Source: Gammaproteobacteria bacterium Milos-ODIII6 (GTDB lineage: Bacteria > Pseudomonadota > Gammaproteobacteria > Chromatiales > Chromatiaceae). Taken from it: 64,000 nt of DNA. The stretch spans positions 24,168-88,167 of the forward strand of contig JAPTHR010000014.1 of NCBI GenBank assembly GCA_029228645.1. Direction: 5' to 3'. How positions within the stretch are numbered: position 1 is the first letter of the stretch; each line of letters starts with the position of its first letter. Of this stretch, positions 44,841 to 54,590 are shown piece after piece. Position numbers and translations under genes: made by a program. The notes under the pieces are model-generated. The model was not told the DNA's origin. It saw only the letters and a program-made list of their open reading frames with translations, and did no database searches.

Positions 44841-45611
44841 ATGTTCCGGTTCGCCTCTCTGGGCAGCGGCAGCCGAGGCAACGCCACCCTGGTGCAGGGT
44901 GGTGACACCACGGTCCTGATCGACTGCGGCTTTCCCTTTCGCGAGGTCCGGCGTCGCTGCGGCTTGCTGGGCGTGGATCCACAGGCCATCGATGCCGTGT
45001 TCCTTACTCACGAGCACGGTGATCACATGCGTGGCGTGGGGCCCACCGCGCGCGGGCTGCAGTGCCCGGTTTGGATGAGCCATGGCACCTGGCGCGCGGC
45101 CAGGTTCGGTGATCTCCCGACGTTGAACCTGTTCAGCAGCCACGATGGCCCGGTGCGTGTCGGCGAGCTGGAACTGCACCCGGTGCCGGTGCCGCACGAT
45201 GCGCGCGAGCCGGCCCAGTTCGTTGTCGAATGGCGCAACACCCGTCTCGGCTTGTTGACCGACCTGGGTAGTCACACTCCGCACGTGCTCGCCTGTTATC
45301 GGCAACTCGATGCGCTTCTGCTGGAATGCAACCACGACCCGGGAATGCTTGCGCAGGGGCCGTACCCGCCTTCCCTGCAGGCGCGCGTTGGTGGTGACTA
45401 CGGCCACCTCAACAATGGCCAGGCGGCCGAATTACTCTCCGGGATCGAGCATGACCGTCTACGTCATCTGGTCGCGGCGCACCTGAGCGAGAAGAACAAT
45501 ACGCCCGAGCTGGCGGTCAGTGCGCTCTGTGGCGCGGTCCCGGATATCGGCTCGCGCCTGCGCGTTCTGCTGCAGGACGAGATCAGCGACTGGTTCACGG
45601 TTGCCGACTGA
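44841..45611 (+). CDS. YycJ/WalJ-like metallo-beta-lactamase-fold hydrolase
   Basis: The 256-residue cytosolic protein begins MFRFASLGSGSRGNATLVQ, contains the zinc motif LTHEHGDHMRG, and ends with the family segments LLECNHDPGML, YGHLNNGQAAELL and LSEKNNTPELA. Members are predicted metal-dependent hydrolases, possibly 5-prime exonucleases. It follows bamC by 24 bases and may share its transcript. Confidence 0.9.
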   Translation: MFRFASLGSGSRGNATLVQGGDTTVLIDCGFPFREVRRRCGLLGVDPQAIDAVFLTHEHGDHMRGVGPTARGLQCPVWMSHGTWRAARFGDLPTLNLFSSHDGPVRVGELELHPVPVPHDAREPAQFVVEWRNTRLGLLTDLGSHTPHVLACYRQLDALLLECNHDPGMLAQGPYPPSLQARVGGDYGHLNNGQAAELLSGIEHDRLRHLVAAHLSEKNNTPELAVSALCGAVPDIGSRLRVLLQDEISDWFTVAD

Positions 45612-45731
45612 TAACCCCCGCGCTTTCAAGATTCTGCGCGCTTGCCGATACTGAATTCGACACGGCGGTGCCGCGGGGATCGCCGCGCTCGGCCTTCTCG
45701 AAACTGGTCGGAACACAGGGGGTCGGAGCAG

Positions 45732-46490
45732 GTGAAGAATCGGCGCAACCACTACCGCGTGCTGAACGTCCAGCCGGATGCGCCACTGGCGGTCGTCAAA
45801 GCCAGCTACCGCGCCCTCATGCAGAAACTGCGGGTCCATCCGGATCTCGGTGGTGACGAGACGCACGCCCGCCTGCTCAACGAGGCGTATGCCGTGATAT
45901 CGGACCCGGTCAGGCGGGCCGAATACGATCGGCAGCACGGTCCGGATGCCCTCAGGCGGGCTGGAGCGGAGTCCGGATCGACCGCCTGGCAACCCCGGCC
46001 TTCGCCTCCCGGCACGCCCGGGGACGCTGGACAAACCGCCTACCGGCAGGCTTCGCAGGGCGAACATTGCCTCTTCTGCGGCGTCATGCAAACGCCGCAG
46101 CACGAATTGGGACTGCCCCCGGTGTGCCTCAACTGCGGCAGCCCGCAGCGCCTGGTGAATGGCCCGCTACCCATGGATAACAACGAACGTTCCCTGGCGC
46201 GGATCCAGCGCGAGGGAGCGGTCGCTATCTACACGCACTGGCCGCAGGCCCGTCCCCACCGCGCCTGGCTGACGGATCTTTCCCCGACCGGTCTTGGGCT
46301 GCGCTCGCAGGTCCCGCTATCCGAAGACGCCGTGATCAAGGTCGATGGTGCGGAGATGCAGGCCATCTTGCGCATTTGCAACTGTCAGGCTCTGCCGGCA
46401 CTGGGCGCGCGCGAATACCGTTACGGCGGGCGCTTTCTGACCCTGTCGTTCGCCCTGGAGCGGGGCAATTTCGTTTGCACCAGGGCCTGA
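45732..46490 (+). CDS. J-domain / zinc-ribbon / PilZ fusion protein
   Basis: The 252-residue protein has three modules. Residues 1-65 are a J domain with the HPD motif intact (LRVHPDLGGDE) and the helix III-IV pattern DPVRRAEYDRQ. Residues about 110-145 form a zinc ribbon (CLFC and CLNC). Residues about 155-252 are a PilZ domain with both c-di-GMP motifs, RxxxR (RSLAR) and DxSxxG (DLSPTG). The likely start is GTG 45732 after a GGAG site, because the in-frame ATG at 45642 adds residues unlike a J domain. It could couple c-di-GMP to DnaK; the partner is unknown. Confidence 0.85.
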   Translation: MKNRRNHYRVLNVQPDAPLAVVKASYRALMQKLRVHPDLGGDETHARLLNEAYAVISDPVRRAEYDRQHGPDALRRAGAESGSTAWQPRPSPPGTPGDAGQTAYRQASQGEHCLFCGVMQTPQHELGLPPVCLNCGSPQRLVNGPLPMDNNERSLARIQREGAVAIYTHWPQARPHRAWLTDLSPTGLGLRSQVPLSEDAVIKVDGAEMQAILRICNCQALPALGAREYRYGGRFLTLSFALERGNFVCTRA

Positions 46491-46545
46491 GCGCCGTTCG
46501 CCCTGAGCGAGCACGCGGCGCTTGCGCGGACTTGGATACAGGGAG

Positions 46546-46567
46546 CCCGGTGTTTTTCCGGGTTTTT
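46546..46567 (+). terminator. Rho-independent terminator
   Basis: CCCGG and CCGGG flank a TGTTTTT loop and are followed by five T, 56 bases after the J-domain/PilZ gene. The stem is short. Confidence 0.65.
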
Positions 46568-46636
46568 GCCTAAAGAATCATGCCTTCCGGACGATCTCAA
46601 GACCATTCGCAAGTGTTTCCAGGAGCTCATCCGTTC

Positions 46637-47872
46637 ATGTGGCCGACGGCGATTATCTTGATAGCAGGCAGCCTGTTGGCCACCGCCCCGGTGCTGTGGC
46701 TATTGCCCAACCTGACCGGCGTCCTGGCCTCGGCCTGGATTCTGTTGTTCGGCGTGACGATGCCGCTACTGCTCGCGCGTGGCCGCATCCCGGGTGATCT
46801 GCCGGGCTTCATCGAGTCACTCAGCCCGGATGGTCGAATCCACCTTGACCGGCGCCATCATGGCCGTTCGTCGGTTACCGCCAGCCTCGACGAGTTTCTC
46901 GAGACCACCGACAGGCAATTGATCGAGATCTCGCGCTCCGCGAGCCGACTCATGCCTATCGCCAGGGAACTGGCGGAAGGGTACGGCGCTATCCAGCAGA
47001 AATCGGATCTGCAGAACAGTTTCGGCAATGCGGTCGCCGGCTCGGTCGAGGAACTCGAGCGGATGCGCCTGGCGGTGCATGGACAGAACCAGGAAATCAG
47101 TGTTGCGGTCAACGAAGCGGTAGACAGCGCGAAAGATTCCCTCGCCATCGTCGGTGTCACTGCCGAGAGCATGAAGGAACTGGCCGACGCGACCGACCAG
47201 GCGGGCATGCAGATCGATGTCCTGGCCAAGGTCAATACCGAGATCATGTCGATTTCACAGACGATTACCGAAATCGCCGAGAGCACCAATCTGCTGGCGC
47301 TCAATGCCGCTATCGAGGCGGCCCGTGCTGGAGAGCATGGGCGTGGTTTCGCGGTGGTGGCGGACGAGGTGCGGCGCCTTTCCTCGCAGACCCAGGACGC
47401 GACCGCCAACATCCGCCGGCTCGCGGATTCGGTCGGCACCGAGTCGGAGCGCACGGTGGAGCAGATCCGCCAGACCCGCGACAGCGCCGAGCGCACCCAC
47501 GAGCAAATGGACAAGGCCAGTCAGCAGATCGACGTGATCGCGAGCGCGGTGGGGCGGATCAAGCGGCTTTCCGATGACATTACGGCGGCCATGGAGGAAC
47601 AGCAGGTGGTGGCGGAGCGCGCCCGCACGGATGTCGCTTCCCTGGTGGATCTGAACGAAAGCGTGGTGGAGGACAACAGCGCGCATGTCGTCAGCGAATG
47701 CGACCTGATCAAGTTGGGCGAAATTCTGCGCAAGAAGATCTCGATCTTCGCGCTCAGCGAAGATGGCTGGGATGTCGCCATGCGACCGAAGAAACGCGCC
47801 GCCAAGGATCGCCCCGACGCGGGTCCGCCCGCCTCTCCGGCGAATCCGCCGGGAGCCCGCGAACAGGCCTGA
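46637..47872 (+). CDS. Methyl-accepting chemotaxis-type signalling protein without a sensor domain
   Basis: The 411-residue protein has two close transmembrane helices ([40 protein letters not shown]) and then the cytoplasm, with no periplasmic sensor and no recognisable HAMP. The signalling hairpin is clear: [20 protein letters not shown] and [18 protein letters not shown]. The proline/alanine-rich tail lacks a CheR-docking pentapeptide. The ATG at 46637 has AGGAG twelve bases upstream; ATG 46580 is an alternative without a ribosome site. It could report on membrane or intracellular state. Confidence 0.85.
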   Translation: MWPTAIILIAGSLLATAPVLWLLPNLTGVLASAWILLFGVTMPLLLARGRIPGDLPGFIESLSPDGRIHLDRRHHGRSSVTASLDEFLETTDRQLIEISRSASRLMPIARELAEGYGAIQQKSDLQNSFGNAVAGSVEELERMRLAVHGQNQEISVAVNEAVDSAKDSLAIVGVTAESMKELADATDQAGMQIDVLAKVNTEIMSISQTITEIAESTNLLALNAAIEAARAGEHGRGFAVVADEVRRLSSQTQDATANIRRLADSVGTESERTVEQIRQTRDSAERTHEQMDKASQQIDVIASAVGRIKRLSDDITAAMEEQQVVAERARTDVASLVDLNESVVEDNSAHVVSECDLIKLGEILRKKISIFALSEDGWDVAMRPKKRAAKDRPDAGPPASPANPPGAREQA

Positions 47873-47956
47873 TCCCGGGTTGCCTTCCCGGTGTCCTCCC
47901 GCAGGACGCCGCGCTATCATTGCCCTCTTTGCGAACCGCATCTCAGAGGGCCTCCC

Positions 47957-50900
47957 ATGCTTATATTGCGCGGCGCACCTGCGCTTTCCGATTTCCGCCG
48001 CCAAAAGCTCTGCAGCCGTGTTTCGGATAGCTCCGGGATCGCCCTGTCGCTGTACGCTGAATACCGCCATTTCGTGGAACTCAAGGGTGAGCTCGGCGAG
48101 GCCCGGATGGCTGTCCTGGAGCGCCTGTTGCGCTATGGTCCGGCACTGCCGGCGCACCAGCCGAAGGGGCAGCTGATCCTGGTGGTGCCCCGACCCGGCA
48201 CCGTTTCACCCTGGTCTTCCAAGGCCACCGACATCGCGCACAACTGCGGACTGCATGACATCGCCCGGATCGAGCGCGGGCTCGCGTTCTACGTCGAGGA
48301 TGTGCAGCTGACAGCGCAGCAGCGCGAACAGGTGGCGGCACTGTTGCACGATCGCATGACCGAGGTGGCTCTCGACAGCGAGGAGCAGGCCGAGATGCTG
48401 TTCCAACAGGCCGAGCCGCGCGCGCTCACCAGCGTGGATGTGCTCGGCGGCGGGCACAAAGCCTTGCAGGAGGCCAATGTCGCGCTCGGGCTGGCGCTCT
48501 CGGAGGACGAAATCGAATACCTGGCGCGCAGCTTCCAGGAACTCGGGCGCAATCCCAGCGACGTCGAGCTGATGATGTTTGCGCAAGCCAACTCCGAGCA
48601 CTGCCGGCACAAGATCTTCAATGCGGACTGGGTCATCGATGGCGAGGTGCAGCTCGAATCGCTGTTCCGCATGATCCGCAACACCACCGAGTGTTCCCCG
48701 CAGGACGTGCTCTCGGCTTACAAGGACAACGCGGCAGTCATGTGCGGGCACGAAGGCTCACGATTCTTCCCTTCACCGGGGGACGGCGTGTACGGCGAGC
48801 ACGACGAGGACATCCACATCCTCATGAAAGTCGAAACGCACAATCATCCCACCGCGATTGCGCCCGACCCTGGCGCGGCGACCGGCTCGGGCGGCGAGAT
48901 CCGTGACGAAGGCGCCACCGGGCGGGGCGGCAAACCGAAGGGCGGGCTGTGCGGTTTCTCGGTGTCCAACCTGCGCATCCCGGGCGCGCAGCAGCCCTGG
49001 GAGAAGGACAACGGTCGGCCGGCGCGGATCGTCTCCGCGCTCGACATCATGCTGGAGGGCCCGATCGGCGCGGCCGCGTTCAACAACGAATTCGGCCGCC
49101 CAAATCTATGCGGCTACTTTCGTACCTACGAGCAGACGGTAGGCGAGGAGCTGCGTGGCTACCACAAGCCGATCATGCTCGCGGGTGGCCTCGGCAATAT
49201 CCGTGCGGAGCATGTCGAGAAGGGCGCCTTTCCGGCGGGTACGCCACTGGTCGTGCTGGGTGGTCCGGCGATGCTGATCGGGCTTGGCGGTGGCGCCGCC
49301 TCGTCGATGACCTCCGGATCCTCCGCCGAAGACCTGGATTTCGCCTCGGTGCAGCGCGCCAATCCGGAGATGGAGCGGCGTGCGCAGGAGGTCATCGACC
49401 GCTGTTGGCAGCAGGGCGAGCAGAACCCGATCCTGTTCATCCACGACGTCGGTGCGGGCGGGCTCTCCAATGCCCTGCCGGAGCTGGTCGATGATGGCGG
49501 TTGCGGGGGCGAATTCGAGTTGCGCGAAGTGCCCAGCGACGACCCGGGCATGGCGCCGATGGAAATCTGGTGCAATGAATCACAGGAACGTTACGTGCTG
49601 GCGGTCGCCGTGGATCGCCTCGACGACTTCAAGGCACTGTGCGAGCGCGAGCGTTGCCCGTTTGCGGTCGTTGGGCAGGCGACCGGGGAGCGTTCACTGC
49701 GCCTGAATGACCGCCTTTTCGGCAATCGGCCGATCGACATGCCGCTCTCGCTATTGCTGGGCAAGCCACCCAGGATGGCGCGCGACGTCAGCCGCGTGCA
49801 CCCGCCGGCGCTGCCCTTCGATACCGCCGGGCTGGATCTGGCCGAGGCCGCCGCGCGCGTGCTGCGCCTGCCGACCGTGGCCAACAAGACCTTCCTGATC
49901 AGCATCGGGGATCGCTCCATCACCGGTATGGTGGCGCGTGACCAGATGGTCGGACCCTGGCAGGTCCCGGTTTCCGACGTCGCGGTGACCGTGAGCGACT
50001 TCAACGGCTATGCCGGCGAGGCCATGAGCATGGGGGAGCGCACCCCGCTGGCGCTGCTGGATGCACCGGCGGCGGGTCGCATGGCGATCGGTGAGGCGAT
50101 CACCAACATCGCGGCCGCCGACGTCCGCTCGATCGGCGACATCAAGCTGTCGGCCAACTGGATGGCGGCCGCCGGGCACGCAGGCGAGGACGCGCGCCTG
50201 TTCGACACGGTGCGCGCGGTGGGGATGGCGCTTTGCCCTGAACTCGGCATCGCGATCCCGGTGGGCAAGGATTCGATGTCGATGAAGACGGTCTGGGAAC
50301 AGGACGGCGAGCGGCGCGAGATGACCGCGCCGCTGTCGCTGATCATCTCGGCGTTTGCGCCGGTGCGCGACGTGCGCCGCACCCTCACTCCGCAACTGCG
50401 CCGCGACAAGGGGGATACCGACCTGATCCTGATCGACCTTGGCGAGGGTCGAAACCGCCTCGGCGCCGGCGCGCTGGCTCAGGTCTACAGCGAAGTGGGT
50501 CTGGAGGGACCGGACCTGGCCGATGCCGACCTTCTCAGGCGCTTCTTCGATGCGATTCAGGACATGAATGCGCAGGACCTGCTGCTGGCCTATCACGACC
50601 GCTCCGATGGCGGTCTGTTCGTGACCCTGTGCGAGATGGCCTTCGCCGGGCGAACCGGGGTCGATATCGACCTCGCCGGTCTGGCAGTCGACGATATCGC
50701 GGTGCTGTTCAACGAGGAGTTGGGCGCCGTGATCCAGGTGCGTCACAGCGATTCGGACGACGTCCTGAGCCAGCTGGAGCATTCCGGGCTGGGGCACTGT
50801 TCGCAGGTCATCGGAACGCTACGCGAGGATCAGCGTGTTGTCATCCGGCATGCCGACCGGGCGGTATACGAGGGAACCCGCACCGCCTTGCAGCAGGCCT

Positions 50901-51823
50901 GGTCCGAGGTGACCCGCGAGATGCAGTCGCTGCGCGACAACCCCGAGTGCGCCGCCGAGGAATTCGCGCGCATCGCCATTCCCGATCCGGGCTTGAGCGC
51001 ATCCTTGAGCTTCGACCCCCGGGACGACATTGCGGCACCCTACATCGAGACGACCCGGCCGCGCGTGGCAATCCTGCGCGAACAGGGCGTCAACGGCCAG
51101 GTCGAGATGGCCGCGGCCTTCCACAAGGCGGGCTTCGAATGTGTCGACGTACACATGTCCGACGTGCTCTCAGGGCGGGTAGCTCTGCACGACTTCCGCG
51201 GGCTGGCCGCCTGCGGTGGTTTCAGCTACGGCGATGTGCTCGGGGCCGGTGAGGGCTGGGCCAAGTCGATCCTGTTCAACAGCCGTGCACGTGACCAGTT
51301 CCAGGCCTTCTTCGAGCGTCAGGAAACCTTCACCCTGGGTGTATGCAACGGTTGCCAGATGCTGTCCAATCTCAAGGAGTTGATTCCGGGCACGGCAGAC
51401 TGGCCGCACTTCGTGCGCAACCGCTCGGAGCAGTTCGAGGCACGTTTTGTGGAGGTCGAGGTGAAGGCCTCTGCATCGATCCTGTTGCAGGATATGGCGG
51501 GCAGTCGTATGCCGATTGCGGTGGCGCACGGCGAGGGCAGGGCGGAGTTCAGGACGGATGCCCAGCTCGACGGCGTGCAGTCGCAGGTGGTACTGCGCTA
51601 CATCGAGAATGACGGCAGCATTGCGCAGCACTACCCGGCCAATCCCAACGGTTCGCCACAGGGCATCACCGGCCTGTGCAGCGAGGATGGTCGGGTCACG
51701 ATCATGATGCCCCACCCGGAACGGGTCATCCGTGCAGTCCAGAATTCCTGGCACCCGGATGAATGGGGCGAGGATGCTCCCTGGATGCGTCTTTTCCGCA
51801 ATGCGCGGCGCTGGGTTGATTGA
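47957..51823 (+). CDS. purL: Phosphoribosylformylglycinamidine synthase
   Basis: The enzyme converts FGAR to FGAM with glutamine and ATP in purine synthesis. The 1288-residue single-chain protein has the N-terminal PurS-like part, FGAM synthase core ([41 protein letters not shown]) and a C-terminal glutaminase with the nucleophile [11 protein letters not shown] and catalytic HPE. The start at 47957 ([18 protein letters not shown]) matches the family; the longer opening from 47891 does not. Confidence 0.98.
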   Translation: MLILRGAPALSDFRRQKLCSRVSDSSGIALSLYAEYRHFVELKGELGEARMAVLERLLRYGPALPAHQPKGQLILVVPRPGTVSPWSSKATDIAHNCGLHDIARIERGLAFYVEDVQLTAQQREQVAALLHDRMTEVALDSEEQAEMLFQQAEPRALTSVDVLGGGHKALQEANVALGLALSEDEIEYLARSFQELGRNPSDVELMMFAQANSEHCRHKIFNADWVIDGEVQLESLFRMIRNTTECSPQDVLSAYKDNAAVMCGHEGSRFFPSPGDGVYGEHDEDIHILMKVETHNHPTAIAPDPGAATGSGGEIRDEGATGRGGKPKGGLCGFSVSNLRIPGAQQPWEKDNGRPARIVSALDIMLEGPIGAAAFNNEFGRPNLCGYFRTYEQTVGEELRGYHKPIMLAGGLGNIRAEHVEKGAFPAGTPLVVLGGPAMLIGLGGGAASSMTSGSSAEDLDFASVQRANPEMERRAQEVIDRCWQQGEQNPILFIHDVGAGGLSNALPELVDDGGCGGEFELREVPSDDPGMAPMEIWCNESQERYVLAVAVDRLDDFKALCERERCPFAVVGQATGERSLRLNDRLFGNRPIDMPLSLLLGKPPRMARDVSRVHPPALPFDTAGLDLAEAAARVLRLPTVANKTFLISIGDRSITGMVARDQMVGPWQVPVSDVAVTVSDFNGYAGEAMSMGERTPLALLDAPAAGRMAIGEAITNIAAADVRSIGDIKLSANWMAAAGHAGEDARLFDTVRAVGMALCPELGIAIPVGKDSMSMKTVWEQDGERREMTAPLSLIISAFAPVRDVRRTLTPQLRRDKGDTDLILIDLGEGRNRLGAGALAQVYSEVGLEGPDLADADLLRRFFDAIQDMNAQDLLLAYHDRSDGGLFVTLCEMAFAGRTGVDIDLAGLAVDDIAVLFNEELGAVIQVRHSDSDDVLSQLEHSGLGHCSQVIGTLREDQRVVIRHADRAVYEGTRTALQQAWSEVTREMQSLRDNPECAAEEFARIAIPDPGLSASLSFDPRDDIAAPYIETTRPRVAILREQGVNGQVEMAAAFHKAGFECVDVHMSDVLSGRVALHDFRGLAACGGFSYGDVLGAGEGWAKSILFNSRARDQFQAFFERQETFTLGVCNGCQMLSNLKELIPGTADWPHFVRNRSEQFEARFVEVEVKASASILLQDMAGSRMPIAVAHGEGRAEFRTDAQLDGVQSQVVLRYIENDGSIAQHYPANPNGSPQGITGLCSEDGRVTIMMPHPERVIRAVQNSWHPDEWGEDAPWMRLFRNARRWVD

Positions 51824-52026
51824 TGACCAATCCGGATATCATCGCGCTGCAGGAGCGGATTGCGCATCAGGACGCGGCAATCGACGAACTGACCCGCCAT
51901 TCCCTGGCGCAGGCTGCGGCGATCCGTGGCCTGGAGAGCCGCGTGCAGCGACTCGAGGAGCAGCTGCAGGAGCTGTCATCCAGGGTGGGGCAGGAGGTCG
52001 ACGATGCGCCACCGCCGCACTACTGA
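51823..52026 (+). CDS. slyX: SlyX family protein
   Basis: The 67-residue coiled-coil protein (ALQERIAHQDAAIDELTRH, VQRLEEQLQELSSR, ending PPPHY) belongs to the SlyX family, whose function is unknown. The proline-proline-histidine-tyrosine end is typical. Its ATG overlaps the purL stop (TGATG), so it is translated by reinitiation after purL. Confidence 0.93.
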   Translation: MTNPDIIALQERIAHQDAAIDELTRHSLAQAAAIRGLESRVQRLEEQLQELSSRVGQEVDDAPPPHY

Positions 52027-52041
52027 GCGACCGACCCGCGC

Positions 52042-52227
52042 ATGAGTTCTTCCTGCCGCGTCTGCCTGTTGATCCGTACCGTGATCCTGGCGGTCGCCAT
52101 GGGCGGCGGCGGTGGCTACCTGGTCGCCCAGTCCGTTGGCCCGGGCAAGCTTTCCATGCTGGCGACCTTCTTCGGCGCCATCGTCCCGCTCATGTGGTAC
52201 GTGCGGGACAGGGACAAAGATGCCTGA
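52042..52227 (+). CDS. Small two-helix membrane protein, unrecognised
   Basis: The 61-residue protein has two hydrophobic helices (LLIRTVILAVAMGGGGGYLVA and MLATFFGAIVPLMWYV), a short charged C-terminus (RDRDKDA), and two cysteines near the N-terminus (CRVC). It starts 15 bases after slyX. The ribosome site is weak. It may be a real conserved small protein, but nothing in the sequence assigns a role. Confidence 0.5.
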   Translation: MSSSCRVCLLIRTVILAVAMGGGGGYLVAQSVGPGKLSMLATFFGAIVPLMWYVRDRDKDA

Positions 52228-52300
52228 GCATCGGCATCAGCTGCAATAAATCGCGCTTCACGGCGGTCTAAACTTGCAGGCAGCCGCTCGAGGATCCGCC

Positions 52301-53263
52301 ATGCGCATACACATTCGCCGTCCCTGGGAGCTGAAGGAGTCCGACGTCACGCCGGAAGAGGCCTTCCGTCAGCGCCGTCTCATCATTAAGGCCGCTGCGC
52401 TCGCCGGGCTTGGGGCCGCATCCCCTTTGCAGGCGCTGGTGCCCTCGCAGGGCAGCGGGGCGGTCATCCAGGGCCTGGCAGACACCCCTTACGGCAAGGG
52501 GCTGCCGCTGACCGACTACGAGTACGTCACCAGCTACAACAATTTCTACGAACTCGGTACCGACAAGGGTGATCCGGCGCGTAATGCCGGATCCCTGCGC
52601 ACCCGGCCCTGGACGGTGCGGGTGGATGGAGAGTGTGAGGCGCCGGGCGAGATCGGCATCGAAGATATCCTGGCGCGGATTCCTCAGGAGGAGCGCATCT
52701 ACCGTTTCCGCTGCGTTGAGGCCTGGAGCATGATCGTGCCCTGGGCCGGGTTCCCCCTGAGTCGGTTGTTGCAACGCTTCAGGCCGACATCGCGCGCCCG
52801 CTACGTGGCCTTCGAGACGCTGCTGGATCCGGAACAGCTGCCCGGGCAGAAACGCCCGATCCTGGACTGGCCCTACCGTGAGGGTCTTCGTATGGACGAG
52901 GCCATGCACCCGCTGACCCTGCTGGTGACCGGCGTGTACGGGCGCGAGCTGCCGGGGCAGAACGGCGCGCCGCTGCGCCTGATGGTGCCGTGGAAGTACG
53001 GCTTCAAGAGCATCAAGTCGATCGTGCGGATCCGCTTCGTCGAGCGTCAGCCCGGCACGGCGTGGTCCGATCTGCAGCCCTCGGAGTACGGTTTCTACGC
53101 CAACGTAAACCCGGAAGTCGACCACCCGCGCTGGAGCCAGGCGCGTGAGCGACGCATCGGCGAGGGCTTGTTCGAACGCAAGCACGAGACCCTGATGTTC
53201 AACGGCTACGCTGAAGAGGTGGCCGGGCTCTACCGGGGCATGGACCTGCGCAAGAATTTCTGA
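52301..53263 (+). CDS. msrP: Protein-methionine-sulfoxide reductase catalytic subunit MsrP
   Basis: The periplasmic molybdenum enzyme repairs oxidised methionines. The 320-residue protein has a twin-arginine signal (RQRRLIIKAAALAGLGAA) and the sulfite-oxidase fold with the molybdenum-ligating cysteine in YRFRCVEAWSMIVPWAG. PWKYGFKSIKSIVRIRF and the C-terminal NGYAEEVAGLYRGMDLRKNF also match MsrP. The ATG at 52301 begins the conserved protein. msrQ follows after two bases. Confidence 0.95.
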   Translation: MRIHIRRPWELKESDVTPEEAFRQRRLIIKAAALAGLGAASPLQALVPSQGSGAVIQGLADTPYGKGLPLTDYEYVTSYNNFYELGTDKGDPARNAGSLRTRPWTVRVDGECEAPGEIGIEDILARIPQEERIYRFRCVEAWSMIVPWAGFPLSRLLQRFRPTSRARYVAFETLLDPEQLPGQKRPILDWPYREGLRMDEAMHPLTLLVTGVYGRELPGQNGAPLRLMVPWKYGFKSIKSIVRIRFVERQPGTAWSDLQPSEYGFYANVNPEVDHPRWSQARERRIGEGLFERKHETLMFNGYAEEVAGLYRGMDLRKNF

Positions 53264-53265
53264 AC

Positions 53266-53874
53266 ATGCAAAGCAGAACCCTGGTTCGGCGGGTGCTCAA
53301 GCCGACGGTCTTCTGCATGGCCCTGCTGCCCTTCGCGTTGTTGCTTAGCGGTGCCTGGCGGAATGACCTCGGGGCCAATCCGCTGGAGACCGTCACACGC
53401 GCGAGCGGCGAGTGGGCGCTGCGCTTTCTGTTGTTGACGCTCGCCATGACGCCATTGAAGCGTCTCCTGGGGCGGGCCTGGCCCTTGCAGCTGCGCCGCA
53501 TGCTGGGGCTGTTCACTTTTTTCTACGCCAGCCTGCATTTCCTGATCTGGCTGGTGCTCGCCCAGGAGCTCTCGTGGCGCAATATTCTCTTGGATATCGC
53601 CGAGCGCCCCTTCGTGACGGTGGGTTTTCTCGCGTGGCTGCTGTTGGTGCCACTCGCGCTGACCTCGACCCGGGCAGCGATACGCCGTCTAGGACGCAAC
53701 TGGGTGCGTCTGCACCGACTGGTCTACCCTATAGCTGTTCTGGCCGTGTTGCATTTCCTCTGGCTGGTCAAGGCAGATCTGTACCAGCCCCTGTTGTACG
53801 CGGCGGTTCTGGTAGTGCTCCTGCTTGCCCGGCTTGGTGATGGGCGGGCTGCATTCGCCCGCTCAGACCGTTAG
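53266..53874 (+). CDS. msrQ: Haem-binding membrane subunit MsrQ
   Basis: The 202-residue ferric-reductase-like membrane protein passes quinol electrons to MsrP. It has five or six hydrophobic helices, with haem-ligand histidines in FYASLHFLIWL, VRLHRLVYPIAVLAVLHFLW, and the segment RRMLGLFTFFYA. Operon partner and length confirm the identity. Confidence 0.94.
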   Translation: MQSRTLVRRVLKPTVFCMALLPFALLLSGAWRNDLGANPLETVTRASGEWALRFLLLTLAMTPLKRLLGRAWPLQLRRMLGLFTFFYASLHFLIWLVLAQELSWRNILLDIAERPFVTVGFLAWLLLVPLALTSTRAAIRRLGRNWVRLHRLVYPIAVLAVLHFLWLVKADLYQPLLYAAVLVVLLLARLGDGRAAFARSDR

Positions 53875-53977
53875 GGCTTGGGAGCGGGGTTCGCCAATCG
53901 CCAACAATGATGAGGAATGTGGTTATACTCCGGGTCACTTCAAGACTTGCTCAAGAACAGGCCTGGAGGAGGATGGA

Positions 53978-54009
53978 ACGCCCGGTCCAATGGACGGGGC
54001 GTTTTTTTT
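53978..54009 (+). terminator. Strong rho-independent terminator
   Basis: ACGCCC-G-GTCC pairs with GGAC-G-GGGCGT around an AAT loop, followed by eight T. It lies 104 bases after msrQ and 71 before the next gene. A TATACT box at 53924-53929 upstream leaves open a short independent transcript of about 75 bases. Confidence 0.9.
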
Positions 54010-54079
54010 GGCTATGAGTTGTGGTGTTGTGACCAAAGCGATTCCGCTCAGGTCTCTGAATAAAAAAACGGAGGAGTTC

Positions 54080-54442
54080 ATGATCAAAACGGGTTTCACT
54101 TGTCTGTTGCTCGGCTCACTCGCCTGTGTGCCCGCCTCGGCATTCTGGGGATGGAGTGATAACGATCAGTACGGTCAGTACGGCGACACCGGCGCCGACA
54201 CCCGGGCCGACGGCAGCGGGGACGTCGCGGGGGATGCGAGCGCCGAGGGTGAGGTGGATTTCACCTTCGGGTTCAAGGGTCGCACCAAACAGTCGCGTCG
54301 ATTCTCCGCTGACGTCGATTCCGACACCGAGTGGGGTGGCTACAGCTATGACTACCCCTACTGGTACGGCGTCCCGGGTAACTACGGGCCCTATGGCATG
54401 CCCTACACGCCCGGGCCCCAGGTGGCACCTCCGCCGCAGTGA
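54080..54442 (+). CDS. Secreted Gly/Tyr/Pro-rich protein, possible sulfur-globule family
   Basis: The 120-residue protein has a signal peptide ending PASA (or VPASAFWGW) and an acidic, glycine-rich middle (DGSGDVAGDASAEGEVD, then FTFGFKGRTKQ). The tail is rich in Y, G and P (YDYPYWYGVPGNYGPYGMPY). This composition and the WGW/FGFKGR pattern resemble sulfur-globule envelope proteins of purple sulfur bacteria. The likeness is compositional, so the call is tentative. The ATG at 54080 follows GGAGGAG; the gene is preceded by a strong terminator and followed by a dead porin. Confidence 0.5.
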   Translation: MIKTGFTCLLLGSLACVPASAFWGWSDNDQYGQYGDTGADTRADGSGDVAGDASAEGEVDFTFGFKGRTKQSRRFSADVDSDTEWGGYSYDYPYWYGVPGNYGPYGMPYTPGPQVAPPPQ

Positions 54443-54590
54443 TCTCTGGGAAGCCGCCGGGTGCCTGCCCGGACGGTTTCCCCGATCGCACCGACCGGGT
54501 CCTCTGGATCCAGCTTGATGCAGGCCCCAGGCAGCTCCCGTTCGGAACTGCCAAGGGTCCCCCTGTGCCTCGGAACGCCGGTGGGCAGGA

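Noticed and set aside
49751..50797. Long open frames on the strand opposite purL, ffh, argG and the TRAP permease.
   Set aside because: They are antisense frames kept open by high third-position GC, with no ribosome sites and no recognisable protein sequence.
53974..54018. A 14-codon reading frame with a GGAGGAGG sequence just before it, as a leader peptide.
   Set aside because: The ribosome site is too close to the ATG, and the frame is simply the terminator stem and its T-run read as codons.
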